DNA of 36,161 nucleotides from Isotricha intestinalis (GCA_023807065.1 JAJJLU010003711.1:1-36161); one strand, 5' to 3'; positions 16,844 to 27,195 are shown, counted from the stretch's first letter. Notes: generated from the letters alone by a model not told the origin. Numbers and translations are program-made.

Positions 16844-19240
16844 ATGGATGGCGAAGATGATAATGAACATAAAAAAAACCAAACAAAAGATGATGGTACC
16901 TTAGCATTAGGTATTGATTTTGGAACATGTAGAATATCATCAGCAATATGGAATAAAAATAAAAAAGGTCCTCAATTAGTAAAAGACATGAAATCACAAC
17001 CAAACAAAATTTATATTCCAGCAATTCTTTCCTTTGGAGCACATTCTCAATATAGAGAAAAAGAAGAAAAACAAGAATATGAACCAAAGGCAAAAGAAAT
17101 AGAAATAGAAAAAGAAAATAATTCACAAGAAGGAGAAAAAATAGAGGAAGTAGGTGTTGATAAAGTAGAAGAAGGAGAAAAATTAGATGAAGTTGATAAA
17201 AAAGAAGATAAAACAGATGAAGTAGGTTTTGAAAAAGTAGAAGGAGAAGAAAAAAAAGATGAAGAAGGTTTTGAAAAAGTAGAAGGAGAAGAAAAAAAAG
17301 ATGAAGTTGATAAAAAAGAAGAAGAAAAATTAGAAGAAGTAGGTTTTGAAAAAGCAGAAGTAGAAGAAGGTGAAATAGAAAAAATAAAAGATGCAATAAA
17401 CGAAGAAGATAATGAAAAGAAGGAAGAAAAAGAAAAAGATTTAATAAATGATGAAAAAAAGGAAGAAAAAGGATTAAGATTAGTTCCATCATTTATGGAA
17501 GAATTAAGAGGGTTTCCTGAAGAAGAGGACAAAGTAGTATATAACATAAAACAAATATTAGGTCAAAAATATTCTTCAAAATATTTACAAAATATGATGC
17601 CAAACTTATCATTTAAATTAGAAGAAAAAGAAGATAGACCAACATTGAAAATAAAAGAAGAGCTAATATCTTTTGAAGAAATAGCATCATTTCTCTTTAA
17701 AAAATGTATTGATGATGCAGAAGAAAATTTCAAAAATAAAGTAGGTAACATAGTAGTTTCAATACCACATTCATTTAATAATAATCAAAGAAAAGCAATA
17801 AAAGATTCAATTCGAATAGCAGGATGTGATAAAATTCATATAATAAATGATACAACTGCAGCTTTAATTTATTATGCTTTTAAATTTCATATTCAAAAAA
17901 ATGAAAATTTTCTTATTTGTGATATGGGACAAAATAAATTAGATTGTTCTGTTATTTCAATCGATAAAAATAATATTATTCAAGTTCTTTCTTCTGGAGG
18001 AGATAATAGATTTGGAGGAGAAAAATTCAATCAACCACTTTTTAAATATGTTTATGATAATTTCATTGCTGAAGGCGGAAATGATTTTAAAAAAAATCCA
18101 AAATCAAAATTTGATTTCAATTGTGCTATTGAAGCAGCAAAAAGAAATTTAACTTTTGTTAAAGAAACAGAAATTAATTTACCTAAAATTGATGGAGAAA
18201 ATGATTTAATCCAAGTAATAACAAGAGAAGAATTTGATAAAATAAATGAGAAAAATTATAAATATGTTTTAGAATGTATTGATAATGTAATATTAGAATC
18301 TAAAATAGATAGAAATAATTTAAATAATGTAATATTATTAGGAGAAAGTTTAAGAATACCAAAATTAGTAAGTTTATTGGAAGAAAAATTTGAGGATACG
18401 AATTTTATAAATGATTTTTATGATGCAGTTTCAATGGGAAGTGCAATTTATTCAGCACATGTGAGTAATAAATTAAATTCTGAAAAATTTAAAAATTTTA
18501 AAGTATTTGACATAACACAATTATCATTAGGAATCAGAACAGAAGGAGATTTAATAAGTACAATATTACCTCGTGGATCTAAAATACCAGTGAAAGCAGT
18601 GAAAAGTTTTTTAACAACACAAGAAAATCAAAAAAAGATAAAATTTGAAATTTATGAAGGAGAAAGAAAATTTTCTCGTGATAATGAGTTACTATGTAGA
18701 ATAATATTAAAAGGAATTCCAGAAGGGCCTCGTGGTTCAATAAATATAGAAGTAACATTTGAAATAGATGAAGATGGAATTTTAAAAGTTCAAGCAATTC
18801 AACCTGAAACAAATATTGAAGCACATATTATTGCTGCTGCAAATGGAAATATGGAAGAAGAAGAAATAAAGGAAATTATTCAAAAAGCAAAATTAGCAAA
18901 ATCAGATGATGAAAAAAATGAAGAAAGAGTCAAAGCACAACTAAAATTAAATGAAGAAATTTTAAATTATACTAAAATTTATGGTGAAGATGAAAATCTT
19001 TGGCCTATTATTGAAGAATATAGAAATTGGCTTATGCATGCTGGAAATGTTCCTAAGGAAGAATTAGAAAAAAAAAGATGTGAATTAAAAAAAAAAATGT
19101 CTATAGAAGATGGTAATTTTGATGAAGAAGAAAAGGAAGAAGAAAAAAAAGAAGAAGACAAAAAAGAAGAAGAAAAAAAAGAAGAAAATAAAAATGAAGA
19201 AAAAAAAGAAGAAACTGAAGAAGTTGCTGCTGCTGCTTAA
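16844..19240 (+). CDS. divergent Hsp70-family protein with acidic insert and altered ATP site
   Basis: 798 residues from the ATG at 16844. An ATG 54 bases upstream in the same frame would add a hydrophobic stretch that reads like 5' UTR, so it was not used. Order: a short acidic N-terminus, LALGIDFGTCRISS (phosphate loop 1), an E/K-rich insert of about 115 residues (about 75-210) where other Hsp70s have a short loop, VVYNIKQILG, VVSIPHSFNNNQRKAIKDSIRIAG, HIINDTTAALIYYAF, LICDMGQNKLDCSV, GGDNRFGGEKF, the substrate-binding beta domain (LGIRTEGDLISTILPRGSKIP), a full helical lid, and an acidic tail ending EEVAAAA. Loop 2 lacks the GGGT of Hsp70s (DMGQNKLD instead of D-L/F-GGGT-x-D). Loop 1 has Cys for the second Thr, and the catalytic-site Glu is Asp. 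ATP turnover is doubtful. An Hsp110-like co-chaperone role is possible. Confidence 0.82.
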   Translation: MDGEDDNEHKKNQTKDDGTLALGIDFGTCRISSAIWNKNKKGPQLVKDMKSQPNKIYIPAILSFGAHSQYREKEEKQEYEPKAKEIEIEKENNSQEGEKIEEVGVDKVEEGEKLDEVDKKEDKTDEVGFEKVEGEEKKDEEGFEKVEGEEKKDEVDKKEEEKLEEVGFEKAEVEEGEIEKIKDAINEEDNEKKEEKEKDLINDEKKEEKGLRLVPSFMEELRGFPEEEDKVVYNIKQILGQKYSSKYLQNMMPNLSFKLEEKEDRPTLKIKEELISFEEIASFLFKKCIDDAEENFKNKVGNIVVSIPHSFNNNQRKAIKDSIRIAGCDKIHIINDTTAALIYYAFKFHIQKNENFLICDMGQNKLDCSVISIDKNNIIQVLSSGGDNRFGGEKFNQPLFKYVYDNFIAEGGNDFKKNPKSKFDFNCAIEAAKRNLTFVKETEINLPKIDGENDLIQVITREEFDKINEKNYKYVLECIDNVILESKIDRNNLNNVILLGESLRIPKLVSLLEEKFEDTNFINDFYDAVSMGSAIYSAHVSNKLNSEKFKNFKVFDITQLSLGIRTEGDLISTILPRGSKIPVKAVKSFLTTQENQKKIKFEIYEGERKFSRDNELLCRIILKGIPEGPRGSINIEVTFEIDEDGILKVQAIQPETNIEAHIIAAANGNMEEEEIKEIIQKAKLAKSDDEKNEERVKAQLKLNEEILNYTKIYGEDENLWPIIEEYRNWLMHAGNVPKEELEKKRCELKKKMSIEDGNFDEEEKEEEKKEEDKKEEEKKEENKNEEKKEETEEVAAAA

Positions 19241-19342
19241 TACATTATTATCATTTAAAAGTGGATTTTTATTATTCTTTTTTATTTTTTTTATTTTTTT
19301 TTGGTTATTTAAAAAAACATAAAAAAAAAATAATAGAAAAAA

Positions 19343-19395
19343 ATTTTTTTCCATCCAAAATATATAAACAATAAAATTAATGGTGGAAAAAATTT
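19343..19395. terminator. hairpin between convergent genes
   Basis: TTTTTTTCCATCC (about 19344-19356) can pair with GGTGGAAAAAA (about 19382-19392) with one G-U wobble. It lies in the 248-bp gap between the 3' ends of the divergent Hsp70 (+) and the EF-hand gene (-). A shared 3'-end signal is possible but not shown. Confidence 0.35.
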
Positions 19396-19488
19396 ATTTT
19401 AAAAAAAATTTTATCAAAAAGTAAGAGATTTTTCAATTAAATAATAAAAAGCCTAAAATAAAGCAAAAAAAATAATATGAATTTTTTT

Positions 19489-20001
19489 TTAATTTTCTCT
19501 AACCTCTCTCCAAAAATCAATGAAATCCTGATAATTACATACTCCATCATTATCTAAATCACAGACTTTAAAAAGTAAATCAACTTTTCCGGATTCAAAC
19601 TGATCTTCAGGAACACCTAAATCTTGTAAAATCATTCTAAATTCATAATTAGTGATTTTTCCATCATGATTTTTATCGAAAAATTGAAAAGCTCTTAAAA
19701 CAGCATCTTCATCACTTTCTTCAACAACAGTAGTTTGTTTTTCCATTAAAGTTACAAATTCTTCAAAATCAATTTCACCATCTCCATCAGCATCAATATC
19801 TTTTATCATTAATTTTATTTCTTCTTTTGTCATTGGATTACCAAAATTTTTCATTATTTTTCCTATTTCTCCTATGTCTATTGAGCCTGAATGATCCTTA
19901 TCAAACATGTCAAATGCTTCTCTGTATTCATTGAGCTTTTCCTTTGGTACATCTAGCTTACGTTTTATTGTTGTCACTTCACGACGATGTCTAGTACTCA
20001 T
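19489..20001 (-). CDS. centrin/caltractin-like four-EF-hand protein
   Basis: A 170-residue calcium-binding protein with four EF-hands in two pairs. The loops are DKDHSGSIDIGE (about 35), DADGDGEIDFEE (about 71), DKNHDGKITNYE (about 109) and DLDNDGVCNYQD (about 147). Loops 1-3 keep the full calcium-coordinating pattern. Loop 4 ends in Asp instead of Glu and has Cys-Asn around the conserved hydrophobic position, so it may bind weakly. A basic N-terminal extension (STRHRREVTTIKRKLDVPKEKL) precedes EF1, as in centrins and unlike calmodulin, and the overall length (170) is that of centrins. Centrins act at basal bodies and contractile fibres. The C-terminus (FIDFWREVREN) differs from the usual centrin KKT-x-hydrophobic ending, so a centrin-like or other CaM-family protein remains possible. 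Confidence 0.85.
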   Translation of the reverse strand: MSTRHRREVTTIKRKLDVPKEKLNEYREAFDMFDKDHSGSIDIGEIGKIMKNFGNPMTKEEIKLMIKDIDADGDGEIDFEEFVTLMEKQTTVVEESDEDAVLRAFQFFDKNHDGKITNYEFRMILQDLGVPEDQFESGKVDLLFKVCDLDNDGVCNYQDFIDFWREVREN

Positions 20002-20245
20002 TTTTTTATATGGTTTTATTTTATTATTTTTTTTTAATATCTATTAAATTAATTTAATATTATTCATATATTTTGTAAGAAATATTTCATGTTGAATAAT
20101 TTAAACAGTCTTATTTATTTTGAAATTCAGAATTTTTTTCTATATTATCTTACTTAATTTATAGTGAACTTTATTCTATTAAAGAATATATAGAAAAATA
20201 AAAAAATTATCTGAAATATTAAATTCAAAAAAAATAAAAAAATAA
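20002..20245. promoter_or_regulatory. divergent promoter region
   Basis: 244 bp between the start codons of the EF-hand gene (-) and the coiled-coil gene (+). It is A/T-rich, with no element that stands out from background. Confidence 0.4.
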
Positions 20246-22000
20246 ATGACTTCATCAGAAAATCAAATAAATAATTCCATAACATTAACATTATATGAAA
20301 GTCAAATATGTCAAAATAACAAAAGTTATCTTCCATATTCTTTAATAATAAATTATAATAATAACACAATTCAGGAAACAAACATAATAAAAACTTTAAA
20401 CCATAAATTTAATAATACAAAATTTATTTTTAGTCCATTAAAAACATCAATAAGAAACATACATCAAATAGTAATATCAGCAAATTCAAAAACATTGTTT
20501 ATAATAAAAAATATAATTGGAAAAGTAATTATAAGATTTAACATATCAAAAATAGAGAAAAAAAAAACTCAATGGTATTTTTTAAAAGATAAGAATGAAG
20601 AAATAATAATGAAAATTTTATTATCAATAACATCAAATTGTGCTTTACATCAATATAATTCAATGAAATCATTAGAAAGAATAAATAATAATATATTAAA
20701 TTCAAGTATCAATAATATATCTCAAAATATAAATTTTTCAAATTCAAAATTATTTATTAATCATTCAATGGTAAATTTAAATTCTAATTCAATTATTCAT
20801 CATATAAGATTAAGTTCAAATCAGTTAATTTCTATTTTAGAAAATGAAAAGGATAATAATGGAACTATGTGTGATAATAGTATTATTTCAAATTCTACTT
20901 TTGGAAATTCTAATAATACTATTTTTTATCCTAATAGTAATTTATTAGAAATTATAGATGAAAAATATAATGTTAAAATTGATTTAATTAAAAATAAAAT
21001 TTTGAAAAAAAAAGAAAAATTATCTGAAATTGAAAAAAAAAATGAAGATAATAAAATTTATATTTCATCTCTTGAAAGAACTTTTAAAAAAAGAAAAAAT
21101 ATTTTAGAAAAAGAAAATAATAAATTAAAAGAAAATATGAAAAAATTACAAAAAATGAAAATAGTTTATGAAAATAATAAGATTTCTTTATTTGAAAAAA
21201 CTAGAATTTTAGAAAAAAAAATTTTAAGAGATGAATTAATTGAAGAAATTAACAATAATAATCATTTTATTTTTAATCAAATTACTTCTTTTCTTTTCTT
21301 TAATGATAATTTAGAAATAAATTTAAATAAAAAAGAAAAAGAAAAAAAAACAACTCCAATAAAAAAAAATAATATTATTAAAAATTTAAATAATATAAAA
21401 TCAAGAACAAATTCAAATAAAAAAAATGTTAATAAATGTAATAATAATAATTCATCTATATTTAATTTAAATAATAGTAAAAATTTAAAATTAAATTACT
21501 CATTCAAATTTTTAAATTCTTCAAAATTAAATTCAAAATGTTTAAATGAAAATTATAAAAGTGAAAGTAATTTAAAAAGAAATCATTCTTCAAAAATAAA
21601 ATTTACTAATAAAATAAATTTAAAATGTTTATTAAATAATAATCAATCAAAAATAAAAGAAGTTAAAATAAAAAATAATAAAAGTCTAAATAAAAAAAAT
21701 AAAATAATAAAAGAACCAAAAAATAAAATTGTAGAATTTGATAATATAAAAGTAATAACAATAAAAACTTCTTCTTCAAAATTAAATATTCATTCAAATA
21801 ATATTATAAAAAAATCACAAATAAATAATTTAAGTAAACAAAAGAAAAAAAATATTATTATTGAAAAAAAATCAATTAATAAAGTTTTATCTCATAATCA
21901 TTCTATAATTATAAATAAAAAACATGTTAATAATAATATTTCTAATTGTCCAAATCAAAATTCAAAATCAATTAATACTTGTATCATAAATTTACAATAA
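20246..22000 (+). CDS. coiled-coil protein with probable N-terminal C2-like domain
   Basis: A 584-residue protein. Residues about 10-130 fit the layout of a C2 beta-sandwich: ITLTLYESQIC (strand 1), YSLIINYNNNTIQETNIIK and LNHKFNNTKFIF (the 'K-T...N-P-x-W-N-E' region), then IIGKVIIRFNISKI and TQWYFLKDKNEEIIMKILLSI (the 'G-x-x-x-I-x-L...W-x-x-L' ending). Calcium-binding aspartates are missing, so it would be a calcium-independent protein- or membrane-binding version. Residues about 235-335 are a strongly predicted coiled coil (KIDLIKNKILKKKEKLSEIE onward). The last 230 residues are basic, Asn/Lys/Ser-rich and probably disordered. Non-calcium C2 plus coiled coil is an arrangement seen in cilium and basal-body proteins, but no specific relative is recognised. 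The C2 call is pattern-based and needs a profile search. Confidence 0.6.
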   Translation: MTSSENQINNSITLTLYESQICQNNKSYLPYSLIINYNNNTIQETNIIKTLNHKFNNTKFIFSPLKTSIRNIHQIVISANSKTLFIIKNIIGKVIIRFNISKIEKKKTQWYFLKDKNEEIIMKILLSITSNCALHQYNSMKSLERINNNILNSSINNISQNINFSNSKLFINHSMVNLNSNSIIHHIRLSSNQLISILENEKDNNGTMCDNSIISNSTFGNSNNTIFYPNSNLLEIIDEKYNVKIDLIKNKILKKKEKLSEIEKKNEDNKIYISSLERTFKKRKNILEKENNKLKENMKKLQKMKIVYENNKISLFEKTRILEKKILRDELIEEINNNNHFIFNQITSFLFFNDNLEINLNKKEKEKKTTPIKKNNIIKNLNNIKSRTNSNKKNVNKCNNNNSSIFNLNNSKNLKLNYSFKFLNSSKLNSKCLNENYKSESNLKRNHSSKIKFTNKINLKCLLNNNQSKIKEVKIKNNKSLNKKNKIIKEPKNKIVEFDNIKVITIKTSSSKLNIHSNNIIKKSQINNLSKQKKKNIIIEKKSINKVLSHNHSIIINKKHVNNNISNCPNQNSKSINTCIINLQ

Positions 22001-22155
22001 GAAAAATTTTTGGTGTTTATATATTTATATTTAATTATTTTTTTAGAATAATTTAAATAATATGTAAAAAAATTAATTATAAAAATAATATTCCTTATAA
22101 AGAATTTAAAAAAATAAAAAAAAAATATGTAAAAATTTAAAAAAACTAAAAAAAA

Positions 22156-25100
22156 ATGATTGAAGGTGATATTCTAAATTGGGTAGATTTAGGAGAAACA
22201 ATGCAATATTTAGATGTATATGCACATAGAACTCAAATAAAATTTTTTAATTTAATAAGAGTATTAATGTCATATAAAAGTTTTGGGTTATTTTTTTATC
22301 TTTTTTTTTATTTTTTTGATTTTCTACAAATTTTAATGTTATTAACAACAAATATAGATGATAAAAAAGATTCAACATTAGTTTTATTAAAATATATAAA
22401 ATCAGTAGTTTTTATTCAAGACTTTGTAAAAAGTAAAGGAACATTTTTTCTTTCATTAATAGTTTTAACTTTTTTAGCAATATTTATAATTCTATTAATA
22501 ATATATATGGTAATATCAATAAGAATAAAAAAATTTTATATGCAATTACCAATTTTTCTTTTAAACTTCTCAAATATATTTTTAATGGATTATTTAATTG
22601 CCCCTATTGTTCAAATTACTTTAGGAGCAACAAATTGTCCTAATGGAATTCATATTTATTTACAAAATAAATGTTATCAAGATTTGACTCATATTTTTTT
22701 CTTTGTTATTAGTATTCTTTTATTAATTTTTTTTGTCGGTTATTCTATTATTCTTTCTATTTATTATAATGAAATTGGAACTGTCAGTGGAAATAAATTA
22801 TGTGGAAGAATTAATTGTAGTTATGAATTTTATTCTAATCTAATGAAAATTGTTTTTTTTAGTTTTGCTTATTATTTGAAAAATTATCAAAAAGAAAATA
22901 AAACTTTCAGATTTATTTTTCAAATAACTTTATTTATTTTTTCTTTCTTATTTTCTATTTATTGCTATAAAACAGTATATTTCTATGATAGAAAAACAAA
23001 TACTTTAATTCAATATGCATGGACTTTTATTGCTTGGTCTTCTTTTGTAATAATTATAAAATGTCAATTAAATATTTATGACACTTCTCTTTATCATATA
23101 ATGGGATGGATTATTTTTTCTTCTATTTTATATTTAATTGAAGAAAATAAAGAAGAATATTTATTAACTGATTTTAATATTTTTGATAATTGCACTTTGA
23201 AAGAAATTGAATTATTCAATGCTAAATTATTTAATCTAATTAGTGTTAGTTCTATTAAAAATAAAACTATTTTAATTGGAATTAAACAAAAGTTTGAAAA
23301 ATTTTTTAAAACAAATCCAGAAATGAAAGATAAATATATTAAATTAACAACAAATGAAATTTTATTAAAACAATATACAGCAAAAGATGATTTAAATGTT
23401 TTAGCAATAATGTTATTAATATATGATTATCATTTAGAAAAAAGTAAAATAAAAAATGACATTTTACTTTCAATGTGTTATTTCCTATTAAATAAATTTA
23501 AAAAAGCTTATTTAGCATTAAGTTTATGTTCAAAAATAAAAATAACAAATCATAGAATGTCATATTTTAAATTTAAACTAATGGAAGAAATAAAAGAGTA
23601 TTTAATATTTAAAATAACAAAATCAAACAATAGTGATAATATAAAACATATTCAAATAGGAAGTGTAATATTATATTACATTTATATAGATTTATTCAAA
23701 TTAAAAATTTATGATGCAGCTTGTAATCAAATAGATTACTTTGATAATTTAAGAAATTCAACTGCTTCTTCAACAACAACAAAACATTTTCTTTCAATTG
23801 GAAAAACAATATTACAATTAAGAACAGAAATATTAAAAATATGGAATAAAATTTTAGAATTAAATCCTTTTAGTGATGAAAGTGAAAGAGATTATATGTT
23901 ATATTTAGAAACAATAATGCAAGATGATATTCTTGCAAAAACAGAAAAAAAAAGATTTGAAAATTTAAAATCTCATAAATTAAGTGAAAGAACTAATGTT
24001 TATCATTCTATGTTTATAAAAGATTTATCTTCTGTATGTTTAATTGATGGTTATAATATTATTGGCAAAATTTTATATACTTCACCAAATTTTTCAAATT
24101 TATTTGGTTTTAATCAAAGAGAAATATCAAATTATACAATTAATGATATGATGCCAAATATAATAGCAAGTTATCATAATGATTTAATTGATAATTCAGT
24201 TAAATATTCAAATTTTTCAAAAATATTTAAAAAACCAATAAATGCATTAATTAAGGGAAAAATGGGAGGAATATATAATGTGAAAATATTTATTAAATGT
24301 ATGCCTAATTTTAATTATGGTCTAATATATATAAGTTATATTCAAAAAAATGCAGATAATTCATTTATTATTATTTTAGATGAAGATTTTAATATTAATT
24401 GTTATACTGATGTTATTTCTTCAGGAGGAGAACAAGGAATGTTAAATAATAGTTACGGTTTAAATCAAAGTATAATAAACAGAAATATTGGAGTTATTAT
24501 TCCTGAAATAATGAAACAAATAGAATATAAAAATGATAAATTTGTTATTTTAAAAACTGAAATTGACTTAGAAGGAACTTTATATCCTGTTTCAGGAAAT
24601 AAGGAAATAGATGTTAAAGTTGCTCATGTTTATGATAAGATTAAATTAACTGGGAAAATAACTTTAGATGAAGAAGGTTTAAGAAGAGATTCAATAAAAG
24701 AATATGAAGAATTAATACATGAAATAACATCAAAATATCAAAAAGGATTTTCAATATTTTATAAAGTAATGAGTAAAAGTTTTTTAGATGGAAAACATGT
24801 ATATCATAGAATATATGTGACAAATGATTTAATAGCTTTAAATGAAAAATCTAATTTTTATAATTCAGTTCAAATGGATTCTGGAAATGAAACAATAAAT
24901 GGAAATTCAGAAAGTCGATTATCAGAAGGAGAAAAGAAATTTATTAAATTACAAGGAATTGGATTTGATTCAGAAAGAAAAACTTTATTAAAACCCGAAA
25001 ATTCTCAAATATCAAAAAATGATAATGATATCAAAAATAATAATAATAAAGATAATAATAAAAAGAATAATATTCAAGATAAAAATAATGAAATTAAAGA

Positions 25101-27180
25101 TGATTTAAATTCTTCTGCAAGTATATCAAAACCTTCTGTTGAAACTTCTCAATTTAATAAATTAAAAAATAGTATTTTAACCGGAAAAGAAGTAACAAGT
25201 TTTAAAGTAATGAGATATTTAGGTTATATATATGGTTTAACTACAATGTTATTAATCTATTTAAATTATATAATTGGAAAAAATACTTTAGATGATATTT
25301 ATGATTATTTAGATGAAAATTTAGTTTTTAATCATTCTAAAATTGCTGTTTCTTGTATTTTATTTTCTTCTAAAAATTTAAATTTAGCAAAATATAATTT
25401 AATCAATCAAGATAATTGTTATGTTGATACAAATTGTAATCATTTTTATTTAGAAATATTATCTAAATGTTTAAAAGATTTAGAAACAACAAATGAAAAT
25501 TCTTCTTATTATTATAATGATTTTTTAAAAACATTATCAAATTCTTTAAAAGTTGATTTATCAATTTATTACACTAATGTTAAAAGTCAATTTAATATTA
25601 GTAAAAGAGATTTATTAACTTTAATTGTTTCTACAGGATTAGATTTTTGTGCAAATATTAATTCTTTCTTTAATTTAAATTATACTATTTATGATATTAT
25701 GAATACTAATTTACAAGAAGAATCTTTTTTAATTATTAATGATCAAGACTTTTCTGGTTATGAAGAAAATAAAAAAAGAAATAAAGTAAATGACTTAAAT
25801 TTATTTCAACAATATTTTCCTATTTTTATTGAAATTGTCTTATTTTTCGTTTTTACTTGTTTTTTCATTTTTTTAATCTATAAAGTCAATCACTTAGAAA
25901 ATATTTTTTTAACAAGATTAATAAATTTTAAAAGTCCATCTTTTGAAATTTATATTAAAAGTTTAGATACTTTAAAAAGTCATTTAAGAAGTGATGAAGA
26001 AGAATCAGAAAAAAATGATGAAAATTTATTGTTAGAAGACAAAGATGAAGAATCATCAGAAAAAAAAGAAGAAGAAAATGAAAAAGGGAAAAAAGGAAAA
26101 AAAGGAAAAAATGATAAAAAAAGAGAAGAACAAAATGAACATAAGAAAAAAAATAAGGAAAAAATTCAAAAAATGAGAGTTTTAAAAAATCAAAAAATAA
26201 AAGCAATGACGTCATATTTTTTACATAATAATATATTTTTTATAATAAGAGTGATGTTTGTATTTTTATTTTCATTATCATATTTTATATTAACATTTGT
26301 GTTAGAAAAAAAAAATAAAAATCATTTATTAAAAGTAGATTCAGCAGTAAATTCAGTAGAAGGAATATATAAAACATCATATGATAATTTTTTTTCAATA
26401 AAATCAATAATAGAGCCATATTTAGAATATGAAATAAAAAGAAATCAAACAATATTTAGATTATCAATAAATGATTCTTCAATAATTGAATTTTATGGTA
26501 AAAATTATACATCAAAAGATATAGAAGAAATAAAAAATTTAAAAAATAATCAATTTATATTTAATTCAAATAAAGTTTTTTCAACTCCAAAAATAGGAAA
26601 TTTACTAATGTCATTAATAAATGACAATGGATTAGATAAAAAATTAATAAATAGATTAAATACATTATATTCAGGAGATTCATGTTCAATATTATTTGAA
26701 AATTCATCATCAAGTGAATATAGTATTTGTTCAAATTTTTGGTCAAGTATATTAGTAAAAGGAATGGAACAATCAATAACACAAATGAGTGTAGTTTTAA
26801 ATACTGTTATTGATGAATTAAATTCTGTTAAAAATGGAATTAAAAAAGTTGAAGATATTATTAGTAAAGGAAGTGCTTATAATCAGTTTGAATTTTTTGT
26901 TGAATATTATTTACTTTTATCTTATTGGGAAAGCTCTAATATTTTTAATCAGTTAAAAACTTTAAAAATAGATTCTATATTTAAAATTTATTTAGTTATT
27001 ATGATTGCTTATTTTGTCGTTTCTTTAATTATGATTATTTTTGTTATTAAAGTTGTTTATTCTAGTAGAGATGTTCTTAATTCTTTTCTTAATTTTATTG
27101 GAATTTTTCCTATAAAATATATTATTGAAGATTCTGATTTAACTAATGTTATTCTTAAATTAGAAGGAAAATTGTATTAA
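22156..27180 (+). CDS. giant multi-spanning PAS-domain membrane protein (TmcB-like)
   Basis: A 1674-residue membrane protein. About eight hydrophobic helices lie between residues 40 and 330. A cytosolic helical-repeat region (about 345-610) follows, with TPR-like pairs such as DILLSMCYFLLNKFKKAYLALSLCS. A PAS domain lies at about 620-735 (SVCLIDGYNIIGKILYTSPNFSNLFGFNQREI), followed by a second PAS-like or linker part to about 900. Then come an Asn-rich stretch (about 955-985), TM at about 1016-1041, a luminal/extracellular loop with cysteines, TM at about 1217-1240, an acidic-basic cytosolic block (about 1270-1350), TM at about 1360-1385, another outside loop, and a last TM at about 1608-1635. 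This matches the large TmcB-type PAS receptors that are expanded in ciliates. The probable role is sensing at the surface or an internal membrane; ligand and output are unknown. No cyclase or kinase domain is present. Confidence 0.82.
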   Translation: MIEGDILNWVDLGETMQYLDVYAHRTQIKFFNLIRVLMSYKSFGLFFYLFFYFFDFLQILMLLTTNIDDKKDSTLVLLKYIKSVVFIQDFVKSKGTFFLSLIVLTFLAIFIILLIIYMVISIRIKKFYMQLPIFLLNFSNIFLMDYLIAPIVQITLGATNCPNGIHIYLQNKCYQDLTHIFFFVISILLLIFFVGYSIILSIYYNEIGTVSGNKLCGRINCSYEFYSNLMKIVFFSFAYYLKNYQKENKTFRFIFQITLFIFSFLFSIYCYKTVYFYDRKTNTLIQYAWTFIAWSSFVIIIKCQLNIYDTSLYHIMGWIIFSSILYLIEENKEEYLLTDFNIFDNCTLKEIELFNAKLFNLISVSSIKNKTILIGIKQKFEKFFKTNPEMKDKYIKLTTNEILLKQYTAKDDLNVLAIMLLIYDYHLEKSKIKNDILLSMCYFLLNKFKKAYLALSLCSKIKITNHRMSYFKFKLMEEIKEYLIFKITKSNNSDNIKHIQIGSVILYYIYIDLFKLKIYDAACNQIDYFDNLRNSTASSTTTKHFLSIGKTILQLRTEILKIWNKILELNPFSDESERDYMLYLETIMQDDILAKTEKKRFENLKSHKLSERTNVYHSMFIKDLSSVCLIDGYNIIGKILYTSPNFSNLFGFNQREISNYTINDMMPNIIASYHNDLIDNSVKYSNFSKIFKKPINALIKGKMGGIYNVKIFIKCMPNFNYGLIYISYIQKNADNSFIIILDEDFNINCYTDVISSGGEQGMLNNSYGLNQSIINRNIGVIIPEIMKQIEYKNDKFVILKTEIDLEGTLYPVSGNKEIDVKVAHVYDKIKLTGKITLDEEGLRRDSIKEYEELIHEITSKYQKGFSIFYKVMSKSFLDGKHVYHRIYVTNDLIALNEKSNFYNSVQMDSGNETINGNSESRLSEGEKKFIKLQGIGFDSERKTLLKPENSQISKNDNDIKNNNNKDNNKKNNIQDKNNEIKDDLNSSASISKPSVETSQFNKLKNSILTGKEVTSFKVMRYLGYIYGLTTMLLIYLNYIIGKNTLDDIYDYLDENLVFNHSKIAVSCILFSSKNLNLAKYNLINQDNCYVDTNCNHFYLEILSKCLKDLETTNENSSYYYNDFLKTLSNSLKVDLSIYYTNVKSQFNISKRDLLTLIVSTGLDFCANINSFFNLNYTIYDIMNTNLQEESFLIINDQDFSGYEENKKRNKVNDLNLFQQYFPIFIEIVLFFVFTCFFIFLIYKVNHLENIFLTRLINFKSPSFEIYIKSLDTLKSHLRSDEEESEKNDENLLLEDKDEESSEKKEEENEKGKKGKKGKNDKKREEQNEHKKKNKEKIQKMRVLKNQKIKAMTSYFLHNNIFFIIRVMFVFLFSLSYFILTFVLEKKNKNHLLKVDSAVNSVEGIYKTSYDNFFSIKSIIEPYLEYEIKRNQTIFRLSINDSSIIEFYGKNYTSKDIEEIKNLKNNQFIFNSNKVFSTPKIGNLLMSLINDNGLDKKLINRLNTLYSGDSCSILFENSSSSEYSICSNFWSSILVKGMEQSITQMSVVLNTVIDELNSVKNGIKKVEDIISKGSAYNQFEFFVEYYLLLSYWESSNIFNQLKTLKIDSIFKIYLVIMIAYFVVSLIMIIFVIKVVYSSRDVLNSFLNFIGIFPIKYIIEDSDLTNVILKLEGKLY

Positions 27181-27195
27181 TGAATTTTTATATCT

